In this document: positions 25,657 to 38,500 of the stretch, one piece after another
Position numbering within the stretch: the first letter of the stretch is position 1
How the letters are laid out: every line of letters starts with the position of its first letter
From: Notospermus geniculatus
Taxonomy: Eukaryota > Nemertea > Pilidiophora > Heteronemertea > Lineidae
DNA: 64,000 bases
Direction: 5' to 3'
Assembly (NCBI GenBank): GCA_002633025.1
Contig: NMRB01000027.1
Location: forward strand, 262,693-326,692
Position numbers and translations under genes: made by a program
The notes under the pieces: generated by a model
What the model was told of the DNA's origin: nothing
The model's database searches: none
Seen by the model: only the letters and a program-made list of their open reading frames with translations

Positions 25657-25824
25657 CTTTCTTCATATTCATTCCTAATCTTGTCACTGAGGCCACTGGA
25701 CTCCTCAAATTGTGGGTGCACCTTCCCCTTGCGTGGCTTCATCTCAACTTTGTCATGCCGATGGTTGTTACTCATTGCTGGGCTATTTTCCTGGATAACA
25801 TCCGGATATAAATAAGGTAGGGCA
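25657..25824 (-). CDS. First coding exon of an unrecognised minus-strand gene
   Basis: Read on the minus strand, an acceptor (TTATTGGCAG) at 25827-25825 opens an exon that runs to a donor AG|GTAAAT at 25657. The first ATG is at 25775-25773 and starts MSNNHRHDKVEMKPRKGK, then VHPQFEESSGLSDKIRNEYE: a basic, polar N-terminus leading into a charged, possibly helical stretch. The 39 full codons end in phase 2. Upstream the same frame is open through the exon but meets a TGA in the preceding non-coding exon (donor at 26051|26050, TCTCG|GTAAGT), which supports the chosen start. Following exons are not visible because the assembly gap begins 150 bp further on. I do not recognise the family. Confidence 0.5.
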
Positions 25825-26050
25825 CTGCCAATAAGTTAAAATTTAACAAATTTCACTGACTTTTGCAGAATAAAACTTATAGCCCCTTGCAAGATGTCCA
25901 AAAGGGGAGCAAATTCCCAAAAGGTCTGATGTGGCTTTATTTTGACACTAGTGTGACAGGATTGTCCAAAGATGACTCAGTCAATTCCGATGCCAGACTT
26001 GATCTAATCCTGGGCCTCTTTGGGCGAAATTCAACGAGTTGGGAACTTAC

Positions 26051-26110
26051 CGAGACAGTGCCTGATTTCAGGGGTCACTCTCACGCTGACAACCGCAGTA
26101 GAGTACCTTG
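26051..26110 (-). other. Probable 5' non-coding exon of the minus-strand gene
   Basis: On the minus strand a strong donor (CTCG|GTAAGTTC) ends at 26051. It splices in phase to the acceptor at 25824, and an in-frame TGA stands shortly before the donor. The 5' limit is not determined; 26110 is only a nominal edge. Confidence 0.4.
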
Positions 26111-26339
26111 AGCCCCGCATTGAGTATAACGAGACGTTGCCCAAATCGCCATCCTAATCCGTCACGGAAGTCTTCAGATAGTGATAGTGTTGTCTGTGTC
26201 GAGTTTTAGGCCTATTCAGTGCGGGTTTGCCTATAGCTATTATAAAGGTCATGATATTTTCTATTCATCACTTGCAAACCTTTCATATGCAGATCTTTGT
26301 TGCCAAGTCGCAAGCCGAAATATCGGTCGAGTTTACTGA

Positions 26340-26680
26340 GAACCCGATTTGTCTGAAGTTTTCCCGCCATCAATATGGTCTGGCGGGAATTAGTGCATGG
26401 CGCATGACTCTAGGTGGAAGTTGAACGGCTATATGATCGGCAACGCTTGCCATTACCGATGCCATTGCCATTATTAACTTGTCATTACCGTTCCCAGGCT
26501 AATGTAGGCTACCCCTTGTGCATGGGGGGGGGGGGGGNGTTTTGGCGGGAAAATGGACCAATCAGCTCACGACCTGCACATTTGCATAGCAACGAGGCAA
26601 TGGGACAGACGAAACAACATGGTCGTCTGCGGAGTGTAGCGTTCCGTTTTTCTCGGCTTTTTTCTCATAATGACTGACCT
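26340..26680. promoter_or_regulatory. Promoter-like region with E2F-type and CCAAT motifs between divergent genes
   Basis: TTCCCGCCA (26361) and its exact inverse TGGCGGGAA (26381) lie 11 bp apart. A further TTTGGCGGGAAA sits near 26541, followed by CCAAT at 26558. TTCCCGCC/GGCGGGAA is the E2F/DP recognition type, and CCAAT is the NF-Y box. The stretch lies between the 5' exon of the minus-strand gene and the channel gene, whose ATG exon (acceptor at 27119) implies an upstream non-coding exon. A shared promoter is inferred, not shown. A poly-G run with an N (26525-26538) marks a weak spot in the assembly. Confidence 0.4.
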
Positions 26681-27119
26681 GTATGGGTATTTTAGCAGTT
26701 TTGCTTCATTTGGCAATGACGCCTGTTCATTAAAGGTTATTATTGCAATAAAAATCTCTTTGCAAATTACATTAAATCGTTGTTTTCTGTCGGACTATGA
26801 TTGAGACTGACCGATATGCGTATACATTGTATGTACAATGTACATGAAGCTGCATGCCTGTCATGTAGGGCCTTCATTTTCCAGTTAGACTTATTTAGAC
26901 TATGTGTGCAACAACATAAGGTCTGCCAAGCAGAATGTCTTTAGGCCTATAGGCAAACTTATGTCTTGAGACTGATGATCAGTAGGCCTAGTCTGTAGGC
27001 CTAGTTTTGTTGACTGATTGATTCTCGAGGGTGGCCGACGACATTATTTTTGGGGTGCCATCATATTTTGTCTGCATTAAACTAGGCATGTACAGACTCT
27101 TGCATTGTTTTGTTTTCAG

Positions 27120-29518
27120 TCGAAATAGTCAACGATGAGTTCAGACAAACATGAGAAGAAACATCGTAAGAAGAAAGTCGCCCCATATGACGACGATTCG
27201 GAGACCAAATTCAACAAGAGTCCCAACTATTATTATTATGAGAACCCAGCATATGGTGGCACAGATATGCCAGATTTGGAAAAACAGAACAACAAGTAAG
27301 ATGATAGGTCCCCTGGCATCTAGCAAAAAGGATATTAAAATCCCCTATTGCCTGTGCCGAATTACCAACCATCACTTTCCTGTCTTGGCAAACTACATGT
27401 AAGTCGTACTGTATATCTTGATATTCTGTTTTTCTCTCCCTAGATCTGATCTTGTCAACAAGTTCCGCGGAGCAGCAGAAAAGGCCCAGTATCATTCCAA
27501 TGCCATCAACCTGATCACAAATGTGAAGCAAGGGGCTTCAAAATGGCGGCAGTATGCTTCGAACAAACGGCTGAGGCAGAAGAAAGGTGCGTCTGTTTTT
27601 TTGTGGACGATGATGACCTACTGTTTTATCATTCGTATTTATATCCAGTTGTTGATGCTTCTAGCACGGGCACTGGAAAGTTGACATCATTTGGGGAAAA
27701 GACAACGGTCACCTTGTTATAAATTTACCTGCTTTTGTGCTACATAGGCCTACTTGAGCCATTCGGGTCTTTTTGGCTTTGACGCCTTTTTGTGTTGTGA
27801 CACATTCAGTTGAAGATGCCCCTTCCATGCATGTTGTAAATATGGAAGAAATTCGGCAACGCATACCAGACATGCCAGATGACGCACATTCAGGGTACCG
27901 GTACAAGTCTTCTCGTAGATGAAATGACGGACACGGAGGCTCGGATCAGGTCGATCATGAACTGACTTTATTACGTCGCAACAGACGTGACGCACGCAGG
28001 ACGCGGACGTCACTACAACAATGCTAGGGAGCATTTATTATTACATCGCACGCATGAAGAGCATACATTATTTGATACCGCTGGATATTACATCCCTCCT
28101 CAACTTAGAATAAAAGATGCTTCACAATTTAGCAATGTAACAATGTATCAATTCGTGACCAGAATACCTGTTTGCTTAGAACAACTATGAACTATAGAAG
28201 AACTCTAAAACCCTTAGTGAAAGTCCAAAACGTCCTAAGGCATTACACACTACTGTGCATACCGTTCTACTTCCTNTATTACAGTAGATTGAGAAGGAAA
28301 ACTGTTGCTGAGATTGAGGGGGGTATGTGTGTCTGTTCCTCCATAATAACCACTGATTGCATTGCATTGTACAGCCAAGAGTAATTTTCATGTGTGGAAT
28401 TTCAACACAGTAGCAGAAAAACTTGTATTCAAACCAACTTTGTTTCAAAAATAACATTTTTACAGGATTTCTAATAAGTTTGTAATAGTTCATATGTGGC
28501 TTTGTGTTTTAAGCGTGTTACAACCAGAGGCAAGTACATGTACCATTCATGCATTTCATGCCAATTTTATGCCTTGCCTGAATGATCATGGTACTCGGGC
28601 ATCCGTCCTGCACCATTTGATGAATCTCTAGGTCTGAAAGGTTGTTTTGTTTGGTCTTCTCAATGACTGCTTCTATTTTATTGCAGAGCGAGAGGTTTCA
28701 GGTTGGGGTGTTTTTCAGATTTGTCCTTATGGTAGAGTTCTGCCCACAAGTCAACACAGTTTGCCCCCAAATTCAGTAGGCTACATGTAGCTGCTTTGGC
28801 TCCTCCACAAACTCCGCTCAGTTTCTTTTGAAAAAGGAGGCACAACATCAGCAATGCTGGGCAAAACTCTGCTGTGATGTCTTGTTTGTGCGTGAATGTC
28901 TGTTGATAGATGTACATGACAATGTGATTCTGAAGTTTTTGAAGTAACAAAAAATGTCATTTCATTCTCTCATTCCACTATCTCTTCCAATCCATTTTGT
29001 ATCTAAGTCTGAGTTTTATACTTAATGTTGATCTGACACTGGTAACACTTTGTATTCCTACTTATTTGACAGTGGCGCATGAAAAGGACGCATTTGAAGA
29101 ATTAGGTATGGCAAGCTGCTGGCAAGGCAATAGATCTACGACCGTTCATAAAGACCCAGAAAATTTTCATGAACTCCAAATTTTTCATGTACTCTCAGGT
29201 TTTTCACATTTTGTCAATGTCATATCAATGTCAAACACATCACGCTTTTCCAATGAAGAAGTTTCCACAGCGAAATTATGAAGTCATCAATGAAGTTTCC
29301 TGGGTCAAAAATGCATGAAACAGTGGTTGGGGCTGGGGTGTCATCTCTCACTCTGTAAAGGTTTGACTGGTTCATGGTGTACTGCATGCAGTGTCACATT
29401 CCTTTCCTATTTACTGGCCAATTTCACCCAGTTTTTTCATTACCATCTCTTTCCCGTATCACAGCAAGTGCCACTTCAGACGTGAAATTCAACCAAGGTC
29501 TTGCAGCTACCCCAGGAG
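27120..29518 (+). CDS. Channel exons 1-5: charged N-terminus
   Basis: Exon 1 (27120-27295) opens after a TTTTCAG acceptor; ATG at 27135. It is very basic (KKHRKKK) and then tyrosine-rich (NYYYYENPAYGG). Exon 2 is 27444-27586, exon 3 27810 to about 27914, exon 4 29073-29105 (only 33 nt) and exon 5 29465-29518. Phases 2, 1, 1, 1, 1 connect without stops. The end of exon 3 is the one uncertain border: the phase-compatible donor is C|GTAGAT at 27914, whereas GG|GTACCG at 27894 would shift the frame. A retroelement LTR abuts this site. The upstream acceptor at 27119 implies a non-coding first exon further left. Confidence 0.7.
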
Positions 29519-32500
29519 GTATTTCTACTCAGTTTCAGGGCTATGTCAATTGCCTTGAACATTTATTTATGTAGTTAAATCAATAGATCCATTTCCCCAG
29601 GGGATGGTTTACTGAGTTAGCACTAATACTCTTACTCTTACCAATGGTGTTGGGCCACAGAAAGGGCACCAGTGCATACATGTACATCAAACTTTGTTCT
29701 GAAAAAAACACCGTCTTCTTATTCTAGAGTGTCAAACTATTATGCAGTGCCTTTCTCTTTACCTCTTTCACACATTTGTAACATAATTTACCACACAGTG
29801 ACATGTATCATACATTAAACTAACTTCATGTAAGCCTACATGTACCAGTAAGCAGTTTTCACAGGTGGTTGTTCAGGGTAGCATACATGTAGTATGGTAT
29901 GTACATGTATATATACGAATTCCAAGGCTAATGCTGAATGGGGCCTTTGAAAACTGCATTGGAGGTCTCTTCCCATTTGCCAAACAGTTTCCATTAGCGA
30001 ATGTTCTCGTAATCTTAGACTTATCTGTACAACCTTGCCAAGTTTGTTGGGCAGCATTTTCATTGCCATCATATAGTACATGTACTGAAAGCATAAATTC
30101 AAAATAATTCCAGGGCCATCTGGTGAGATTGGTGAGTAGAGGAAACAAAACAGTTGACCAAAATCTGTGTTAAGCTTCAGGGCGTCTCTCCTAGTGAGAG
30201 TTTTCTCGTTCAAGTGGATGTGTACTGGCAACTCAGCTGCAGACAACTACGTGTCATTGTCTTGGAATGAGAAAGCACAAAAATTGACACACAAAATGAT
30301 AAATATCAAGAAGTCAACTTCCAGAATCTTGCGAATTTTCTACCCCAACCGGGGTCTTCCTCAGGCACTTTTCAGTTGAAGACTGGGGTCTTCCTCAGGC
30401 ACTTTTCAGTTGAAGACTGAAAAGTGCCTGAGGAAGACCCCGGTTGGGGTAGAAAATTCGCAAGATTCTGGAAGTTGACTTCTTGATATTTATCATAGTC
30501 TTAGCATAAGTATTAAGGAAACCAACCATGGTGAATACCCAATGAGCGCCAACGCACATGAGAAAACTCCCACATAAAAGAACGCCTTGTGCTGTTGCAA
30601 TGTTGATATTGCTTTATTCCTGTATGATCTGCTGAAGATAGCTTCAACCTCTGTCCAATTGCACTGGCCTCAGTGGACCTCCTGGATGTCTGAAATGAAG
30701 GATAATTTGCACATTACAAAGTGGCCAAAATGCATCAGGTTTTTAATTGAATGAATTCATAGCTGTGAACAGATATTTAGTACCGGTACCGGTATGACAA
30801 AATATGCTTGGGTACAGATTTGTGTCTAACAAATTTGTATAGGCCCTACTGGGTGGTCATCATACTATAGAGTCTGCAGTTTCATGAGTGAACTGCACGG
30901 TGATGGTCATTGGTGTAGTTTTCATTCCTACGTTGGAGTATAGAACCGTTGTTGTGGACACCACTCACTGGAGGACTGACACCTATCATTGTGCATGTAT
31001 TGTGTGACTGTAGCAAAATGTATATTGGCAGCTTCTTGTCTGTTACATGGAAGTGAGCTAGAGTAGTACGTCTTAATGGGCCACTAGAGGCAGCTCCCAA
31101 TGGGCATTTTCATATGGCAGGGCCTACTATCAATTAAATGGTATGAGGATCTGACTGTAACATACAAATGCAATGTACATTGCAAGTACCGGTAAAACGA
31201 CATTACGGTACATGTATCTGTCAACATTTGGGCCCAAATTTGTTGTTCCTCATTTGCTATCACCACCTTTGATGTAGGTGCTGTACCAACATAGCCTACA
31301 AAGACATGTAATAGCAAGCTGCCTCTATGTTCCCTTTAAGCAAGGATGAGAAAGTTCAGTCCCATATTGATCACATTTGCTTTTAAGCATTTTGACTTTT
31401 GTAATCACGACAATGCTCAAGAAAAGACAGCATTTGTTCCTATATGGAATTGTTTAAAATTTGAATACCAGTACTTTGTTGATGTACCGGTGTGCCAACT
31501 GTTCTTTTTCCCTGCAGCTGAGGGTGCAGGTGTGAACAGAAGAACCACTGGTGGGAAAGGCCTGGCTGACATCGAGGAAGACTTCATCTCGGACAGCAAG
31601 AATACCAGTCGACAGATGGTTGTCGCTAGCAACCGCACCCTCCTTCAGTACTTTGCCCGACTTGGGAGTAGTGATAACTTTGATGAGTGCTTGGATTTAG
31701 ACTTCATTGAATCTCTCTTCAAGAATGGTGCTCGGATCGACTGTACTGACAAGTACGGTCAGACTATCTTCCATGAGGTATGAACTTTACATCTTTCATG
31801 TCTTTACTTATCGTGTACTTTATCAGCTTTCCTACTTAGCTACAATTTCCCTTATAGCATTGGAGGAAAATAAGGCTCATTTATGGGTCATGCTACCCAA
31901 TCCATAACATGGGCATAGAATGTGCGGGAATGGCTTAGAGAGAAAGAGAGGTGACTACTTCAAGTCAGGAGTAGAAACTTTTAGTTAAAAACACTGTCAC
32001 ATCTCTTCTATTTCTCCGACACAGGTAGCTAGAGCTTGGCACATTGATGTCGCCAAGTTTTTGATTGAGAATGGCGGTGATCCTGACGTAGCTGATTCAT
32101 ATGGTCGTACCCCACTCCATGTGGCAGCTGCGGTCGACTATCCTGATATGGTCAAGTTTCTAATTAACAATGGTGGTAGGTATTCAACTCATCACTGTCT
32201 TTCAGATCACTGAGATAGTGTGATTTTACATTAATTCGGAAGATGGAGTGTTCGGGCCCGTTTCTTTGTCTGTTTCGTTCTCATAGATGGAGCTGTGGTT
32301 CCTTGTGCCTTCAGAAGTGTCTGTACGCCAAGGTGAGTTGAAGTTGAAATTGAAAGAATGCATGAAAAACCTGTCTTTCACTTACAGCCACCAAGGAATG
32401 TCGCACCAAAGGAGAAAACCAGACTCCCGTCCATTTCGCTGCAAGGAATGATGCCTGTCAGTCTCTGAAGACCCTTATCAAGATGGAATGTGAATACAAA

Positions 32501-35500
32501 CTTGTCAGGGACTACAAGGGGCGGACGCCACTACAGTTAGCAGCTGAACTTGGTAAGGTCGCATCAAATGTTGGTCTGTACTTTTCCTCCACAGTCGAAC
32601 CTCCCTAAATGGACACTTCTGCCAGAAGGATACCTCTACATGTATGTTATTTTGTTATTTGTAGATCGCAGTGAGACGGCAGCTCTCCTTCTTGATATGG
32701 GTTCCCCTGTTGGCGTTCAAGACAACAGTGGCCAGCCATGCATTGTGTGGATGATAACAAAGATGGCCCCCGTTGCTAAGGAAGCTCTCAATCAGTTTCA
32801 CATCACTGACCGTGCAAATAGGAAACAGTATTATTTTCTGAATCATTTGGAACCCAAACCACCACGTAAGTTGTTTTGTATTGTAATACATGCAAGGACT
32901 GGCAGTTTTCATATTCATTTTCAATACAGTTGTTCTTCTTGTGAAATGAATTACTAGATTCTCCTTCCTGTATCACCTTGAAAACGGAATTAGGATTGTC
33001 TTGTTCTCTGCGCTGTCTATCAACTTCCTATCTTCTTTTCTACGTTGAAGGTACACCAGGTAGGGTGTCACACTAGTTTTGCTTGCTTGGTTACATTGGG
33101 TGGAAACGTGCAGCAACCGACCTGACCCAGTTGCAGCACCGATACTAGTTTTGCTTGCTTGGTTACATTGGGAGGAAATATGTGGCAACTGACCTGACCC
33201 AGTTGCAGCACCGATACTAATACTTAATACTTTTGGATAGCGCTATAAACACAATACTATTTTTATTCATTTAAGTAATTTTTGTAGAATTTACAGCTAA
33301 CAATCATTTCCGTGCCTGCTTTCTTTCTTGTACTTGATAAAAAAGTAGCAAAAATTTCAATTCATCTATATTCTACGCTTTAGATTGCTATTTAAAGCTG
33401 ATCAATGCTTAAAAGTCTTTAGTTTCCATGACCACTTGGTGAACAAAGTAAACAAGTGAGAATATATGGGACCAATTCGCTTACCGGTATGCAAAGTTCA
33501 CCCCTGTAGCCGAATCCAGTAAATGTTTTGAAAGCTTAGAGCTTAAAATAGTTTCTGACCTACATAAACAGTGATAGGGTCATAGACACTTTATCGAAAA
33601 TGTCCTTTGCTCTGTTTCTCTACAGCCTCACTTGGCAACAGACTTGCATTCTATCAAAACCTCTTAGGATGCTCCGTTTCTCTAGTTGCTAAGCAACAAT
33701 TCAAGAATTAACTAGCATGCTGTCAAAAATTCAAAAGGTGGACTTAGAAATGAGCTTGTAAGTACATGTACCAGTATGTTAAGTTTGTTTCCCAGCCTGT
33801 TTTATCTAATGAGTCGATTTGTTTTCAGAGGAACTTGAAAAGAAGACCCAATGTCAGACTGCAGTAAGTAAAACTATTTCCATGCAGTAAATTCCCCAGT
33901 CAAAAAAACACTGAAAAATTTCCACTCCTGAAAAATGAAATTACATACCGGTACCATAATAAAGTTTAAATTTTTATTGTAAGTGTTCATAATTCTCATA
34001 GGAGCAGCATTCACCGTTAAGTCATCCAGCTTTTTTCAATATAATAAATTCTGATAATATTCAATGCATTGAAAATATTGTGCTGGATTTCACATCTTGT
34101 CAAAGAGTTCACCGTGTTATTGTTGTCTTCTCTCTTAGCTTGAAGTTATCACCAGCTACAAGCAATTTGATTTAGTCACGCACCCTGCTGTCAAACGTCT
34201 GATCCATGTAAAATGGAAGAAATTCGGAAAGTAGGTCCTTTGTGGAAGCTTTAATAGATTTGAACACACATACCTATCTTTGATATTTAACCAACCCTCC
34301 TCTCGTAATGCAGGATGAATTATGCTGAACTTTCTCATGTTCATGGTACCAGATATCACCAGGCATCAAAACGGGCAGAAATTCATGCAAAAGATTTATT
34401 GTCGAAGTTTCAGCATAATTTGATCCACATTTCACTGACACGCCTCTTAGTAACCATGGTAACCGGGTGATCTTACTTTTCAGTTTCTGTAGTCATGATA
34501 TTAGGGAAGTTTCCCAACTGACGACATGGTTTAAGTGACGATTCCTTCCAATGTTGACGCAGGCGCGGATCCAAGGGCGACACACCCAGCCCGTGCCCTC
34601 GTCTATTTTGTGGAAAATCTTTACAGTTGACCGGGAAATTTCAAAATTTTGAAAAGATGTTAAAATCTGACCAAGGTTTTCCACAATGTGCGCTGGCTCT
34701 GCCCCCCTCTGTCCCTCTCATGATTCTGGATCCACCCCTGTGAAGCCTACTCGAACAATAGGTGAATCATCACTTAAGATTGTTGTAGGCCTAATCTTGC
34801 CATTGCGAAAACTCACTAACATCATAATGTACCGTAGAATTTTCTATTTCTCCCTGCAGTGCATGGCTTTAATACCTACTTTTCACTGAAGGCTATACTT
34901 TAGCTTAGGTCTTTTTCTCCATCCTTCTGAAAAGCCTGGTGTCGGGTCTTTAGCTTCAGGTTGCTGTACAGTTCAGACGCCATGATTTAATCATACATAA
35001 AGCCCTTCTTCAACTGATCACTATCAAATGGGAGCGATTTGGAAAGTGAGTAACTCCTACTCTCAATTGTTTTGTTGAATTTTGTCTCTCAGATTAATTG
35101 TGGATAAGCTTTGTTGTGATACCTGTCGTTTAGTCATTTAGCAAAGTTGTTAGTTCACAGTGCATCTCATGATATCATTGTCATTGAACAAACTTGCCTT
35201 TCATTATCCTTTTTACTCCAGTATTAGCCATTTCATGCCGCTTGCATAACGTGAAGTCTTTACTTGTATTTCATATTTTGATGAAATTGACCATATGGCG
35301 TCTGTTTGACAAACCACTTGATTACAGAGTGTGAAAATCTGCCCTGAGACAAGTTCATGTGGCTAATTGTTGTCCTTCATTTCCTCCTAAATGTGTGTGC
35401 CTGTTGTCCTCCATTCCTACCTGGTCGTTCTAACCTCTTCATCCTATGGTAGTGTGAAATGAAATAAAGCTCTCGTTTCTGAAGTACTTTCCTGACTCGT

Positions 35501-38500
35501 GTGTTTGTTTTTTAGCTGTTCATTCTTACTTTTAATGTATGCTTTCATATCATTTGTATCAATGTCTGTTTTTATATGTACCTTGCCTTAGTTTCTGTCT
35601 CTTGTGGCTGAATGCTGTAGTCTCTGAATCAAACAACATATTCCCTGTAGTTGTACATGTTTGTACACTAGTCTGCTAGTTGTAGTGCTGACTAAGTAGG
35701 CCTAAGGTGTATGAAGTTAGTGTATTCTGCATATATTGTATTAGTGTTGGGCCGTCTAAAAGAGTCTTTCTAGCAATTCTCCCCAAAGTAGTACCGGTAT
35801 ATGCTCAACTTATTTGGCAGCAATTCTACATGAGCATCCGAGGGAGTATTGCTGAAGTAGCCTGAATGTATCTTGTCGTCTGTAGGATCAAAGGCCTAAC
35901 TGTAGTATTGTGACCAAATGTTCCTATAGGTTCATTCCGATGAACAGCCAGACATTACCAAGAGGCCTAACTGTTCTCCATTTGTAAGTAGACGGTAAAT
36001 TTGCTACCCTGAACTCTGAAGTGATTTTAGGGACAACTTTGTAGTGGTATAACTATATTGATTGATTACAGTACCTTGCACAATTGACCTCCCTCCCGCG
36101 CCGCGCACCATCCGCGTACTACATGCAGCGTCATGCACGTACCGTCCTCGTATCTTCCGAGGACGTGGCGCAGCGTCATGGAAGGCATGCAGTGAAGACG
36201 TAACGTCATTCACCCGACGTCACGCAACAGAGACGCGTGACGTACCCATACCATACGCGATGAACTGAAGCCTACCTTCCTCGTCACGTACGGGGAAGGT
36301 ACGCGGATTTAGGGAGGTCAATTGTGCCAGGTACTGTACTTATTTTGCTTTTCAGACTTGGTGCGTGGTCAAATCTGATCTTTAACTTAGTCTTCATAAT
36401 TCTGTGGACAGTACTCGGTGTGATCCCTGATTGGAAGGAGAGATACATATACCATTTTCCCACAGATATTTGGAGGGTTATTCTATGGGTAAGTCAACAT
36501 TGTGTGTATCAAAAGTGATATTGCATGGTGCCACAGTCTGTTATGAGTATGATATACAGGGTGCCTATTTAGGTGCAGTTTGACTCTTGCACATAGCATA
36601 GAAAGTCATCATTCTTAGACGAGCTCGTCTCGCATCCAAACAGCTTACAAAATATGGAAAAACATTGCTGAAATCCTCTGACACTCAAAGATCTTGTCTG
36701 AAACCTGCATCAGATCATCTTTTTCACTGTTTTCTTTCTTTTCCAGGTTGCTGCTGTGGCCTTGACCATGTACCAGATAGTGGCAGAAATCTTGGAATAC
36801 AAGAATTCGAGGAAAAAACATGTGGTAAGTATCAACAGTGTTTCTTTTTATTAGTTTCGTGGTGTTTTTTCAGTGTTCCTCTCTTCAGTGAAGACTCAAA
36901 TGCAGTGTGTTCTGTCCTGCCTTACTTATAAATTATCTGCCCTTTTCTTAGGCTTGGAAGGAATGGCGAACAAAAGAACTGGAGCGTGACAAAAACTTTT
37001 GTCATCAGCGCTGGCCAGAGGAACATGAGTACATCTTGCAAGAAGAAGAGGAATTGGATAAAGCAGCACCACAGTATCTCAGTGATCCATGGTAAGTCTG
37101 CAAGGGCAATTCTGTTTTACCGGTACATGTTTCTGAAGACATTTTCTGTACAATTTCAAATGTCTCTTTAGGAATATCTTTTAGTGGATGTTTAGGGTCT
37201 CTTGGTGGCACTTGCACAGTCAGTATTTTACAAGATGCATCAGAAAAGATCCCTCCACAAATTCTTGAATACCGGTACCGGTACTTTAATATCACATATT
37301 TTCCAGGAACATCTTTGACTGGGTATGCTATATCCTCCTCCTGACTTGTATCGTGACTCACATCGTTGATGTTGCTCTTCCTGTACACTCCGTCCAATTA
37401 GCTCATGCTCACATCCGCATCATGTCCGTCAACATCATACTGCTGTGGCTGCGGTTAATGAAGAATGCTCGAGCATTTTCAACACTTGGTAAGGACCATT
37501 CTACCCGACTGATACCAAGCAAAGTTGCTGTCATTTTTCTGTTGTTAAATGACTAAAAATAGAAAATCATATGAAGAAAAGTAGGCCCTACAACCTACTT
37601 TAGGCCTAGATTGCATGGAGAACACATTTTTTTGTGCCACATCTAGGGACATTTGTTACATGTATATGCTATCGTACTTGCTACAGCTATTCTTATGTGG
37701 GCCGACATGACCAGTACCGGTACTATCTCGTGTGCTTTCAGGACCTTTTATTGCCATGCTCGGTCACATCTTCACAGATGTCTTCAAGTTTCTCTTTCTC
37801 TTTATGGAGTTCTATATCCCTTACTGTAAGTACCTATAAGATGTGTCTAATTGTATTTCATGTATTTCAGGCCCTTTCATTGCAATGCTTGGTCATATCT
37901 TTAGCGATGTGTTAAAGTTTGTTTTCTTGTTTCTGGAGTTCTACATTCCGTATTGTAAGTAAAGTGTAGAAGTGGGAGTGTCACGGCCTTGTTTGCACCG
38001 TATCATAACATGCTTACAATACAGGTAACTGAAGTTGAATGTCACAAATTGTCATTATACTTCTTGTACTCAATGACAGTTTGGATGCTTTACCTGTAAG
38101 GTTGCCAATGCAGTTTTGGGGATGGCGTAAATCTCTTGGTCTTTCTACTTACTTGAGCCTGTTCTCTGTTGTATTGCCACATCCACAACTGCCTATCAAG
38201 CCAGGGAAACTTTATGAAATTTTAAGATGGAACCGCTTATTCTATTGTAGGTTTAACAAACCACACAATGCACATCCAACGAGGTGTCTGGTGACTTGCT
38301 ACATTGTAAATTCGATTTTTTTTTGGCCGTCTGTAATATTTTGGCCTCAAGTTCACAGGTTACTTAATGCCAACTCTGGGGTGTAGGGTAGCACCTATAC
38401 TGTTTGATTATGGTCAGGCTGGACTCTGTCTCACGCTGTGTTGTGGGAAGGTTACCATGCAATGGTATACAATGGGCACAGATGATTATCTATCAACTTG

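Noticed and set aside
26414-26677. 87-codon frame through the poly-G/N site
   Set aside because: It overlaps promoter-like motifs and a sequencing-uncertain homopolymer; no splice partners.
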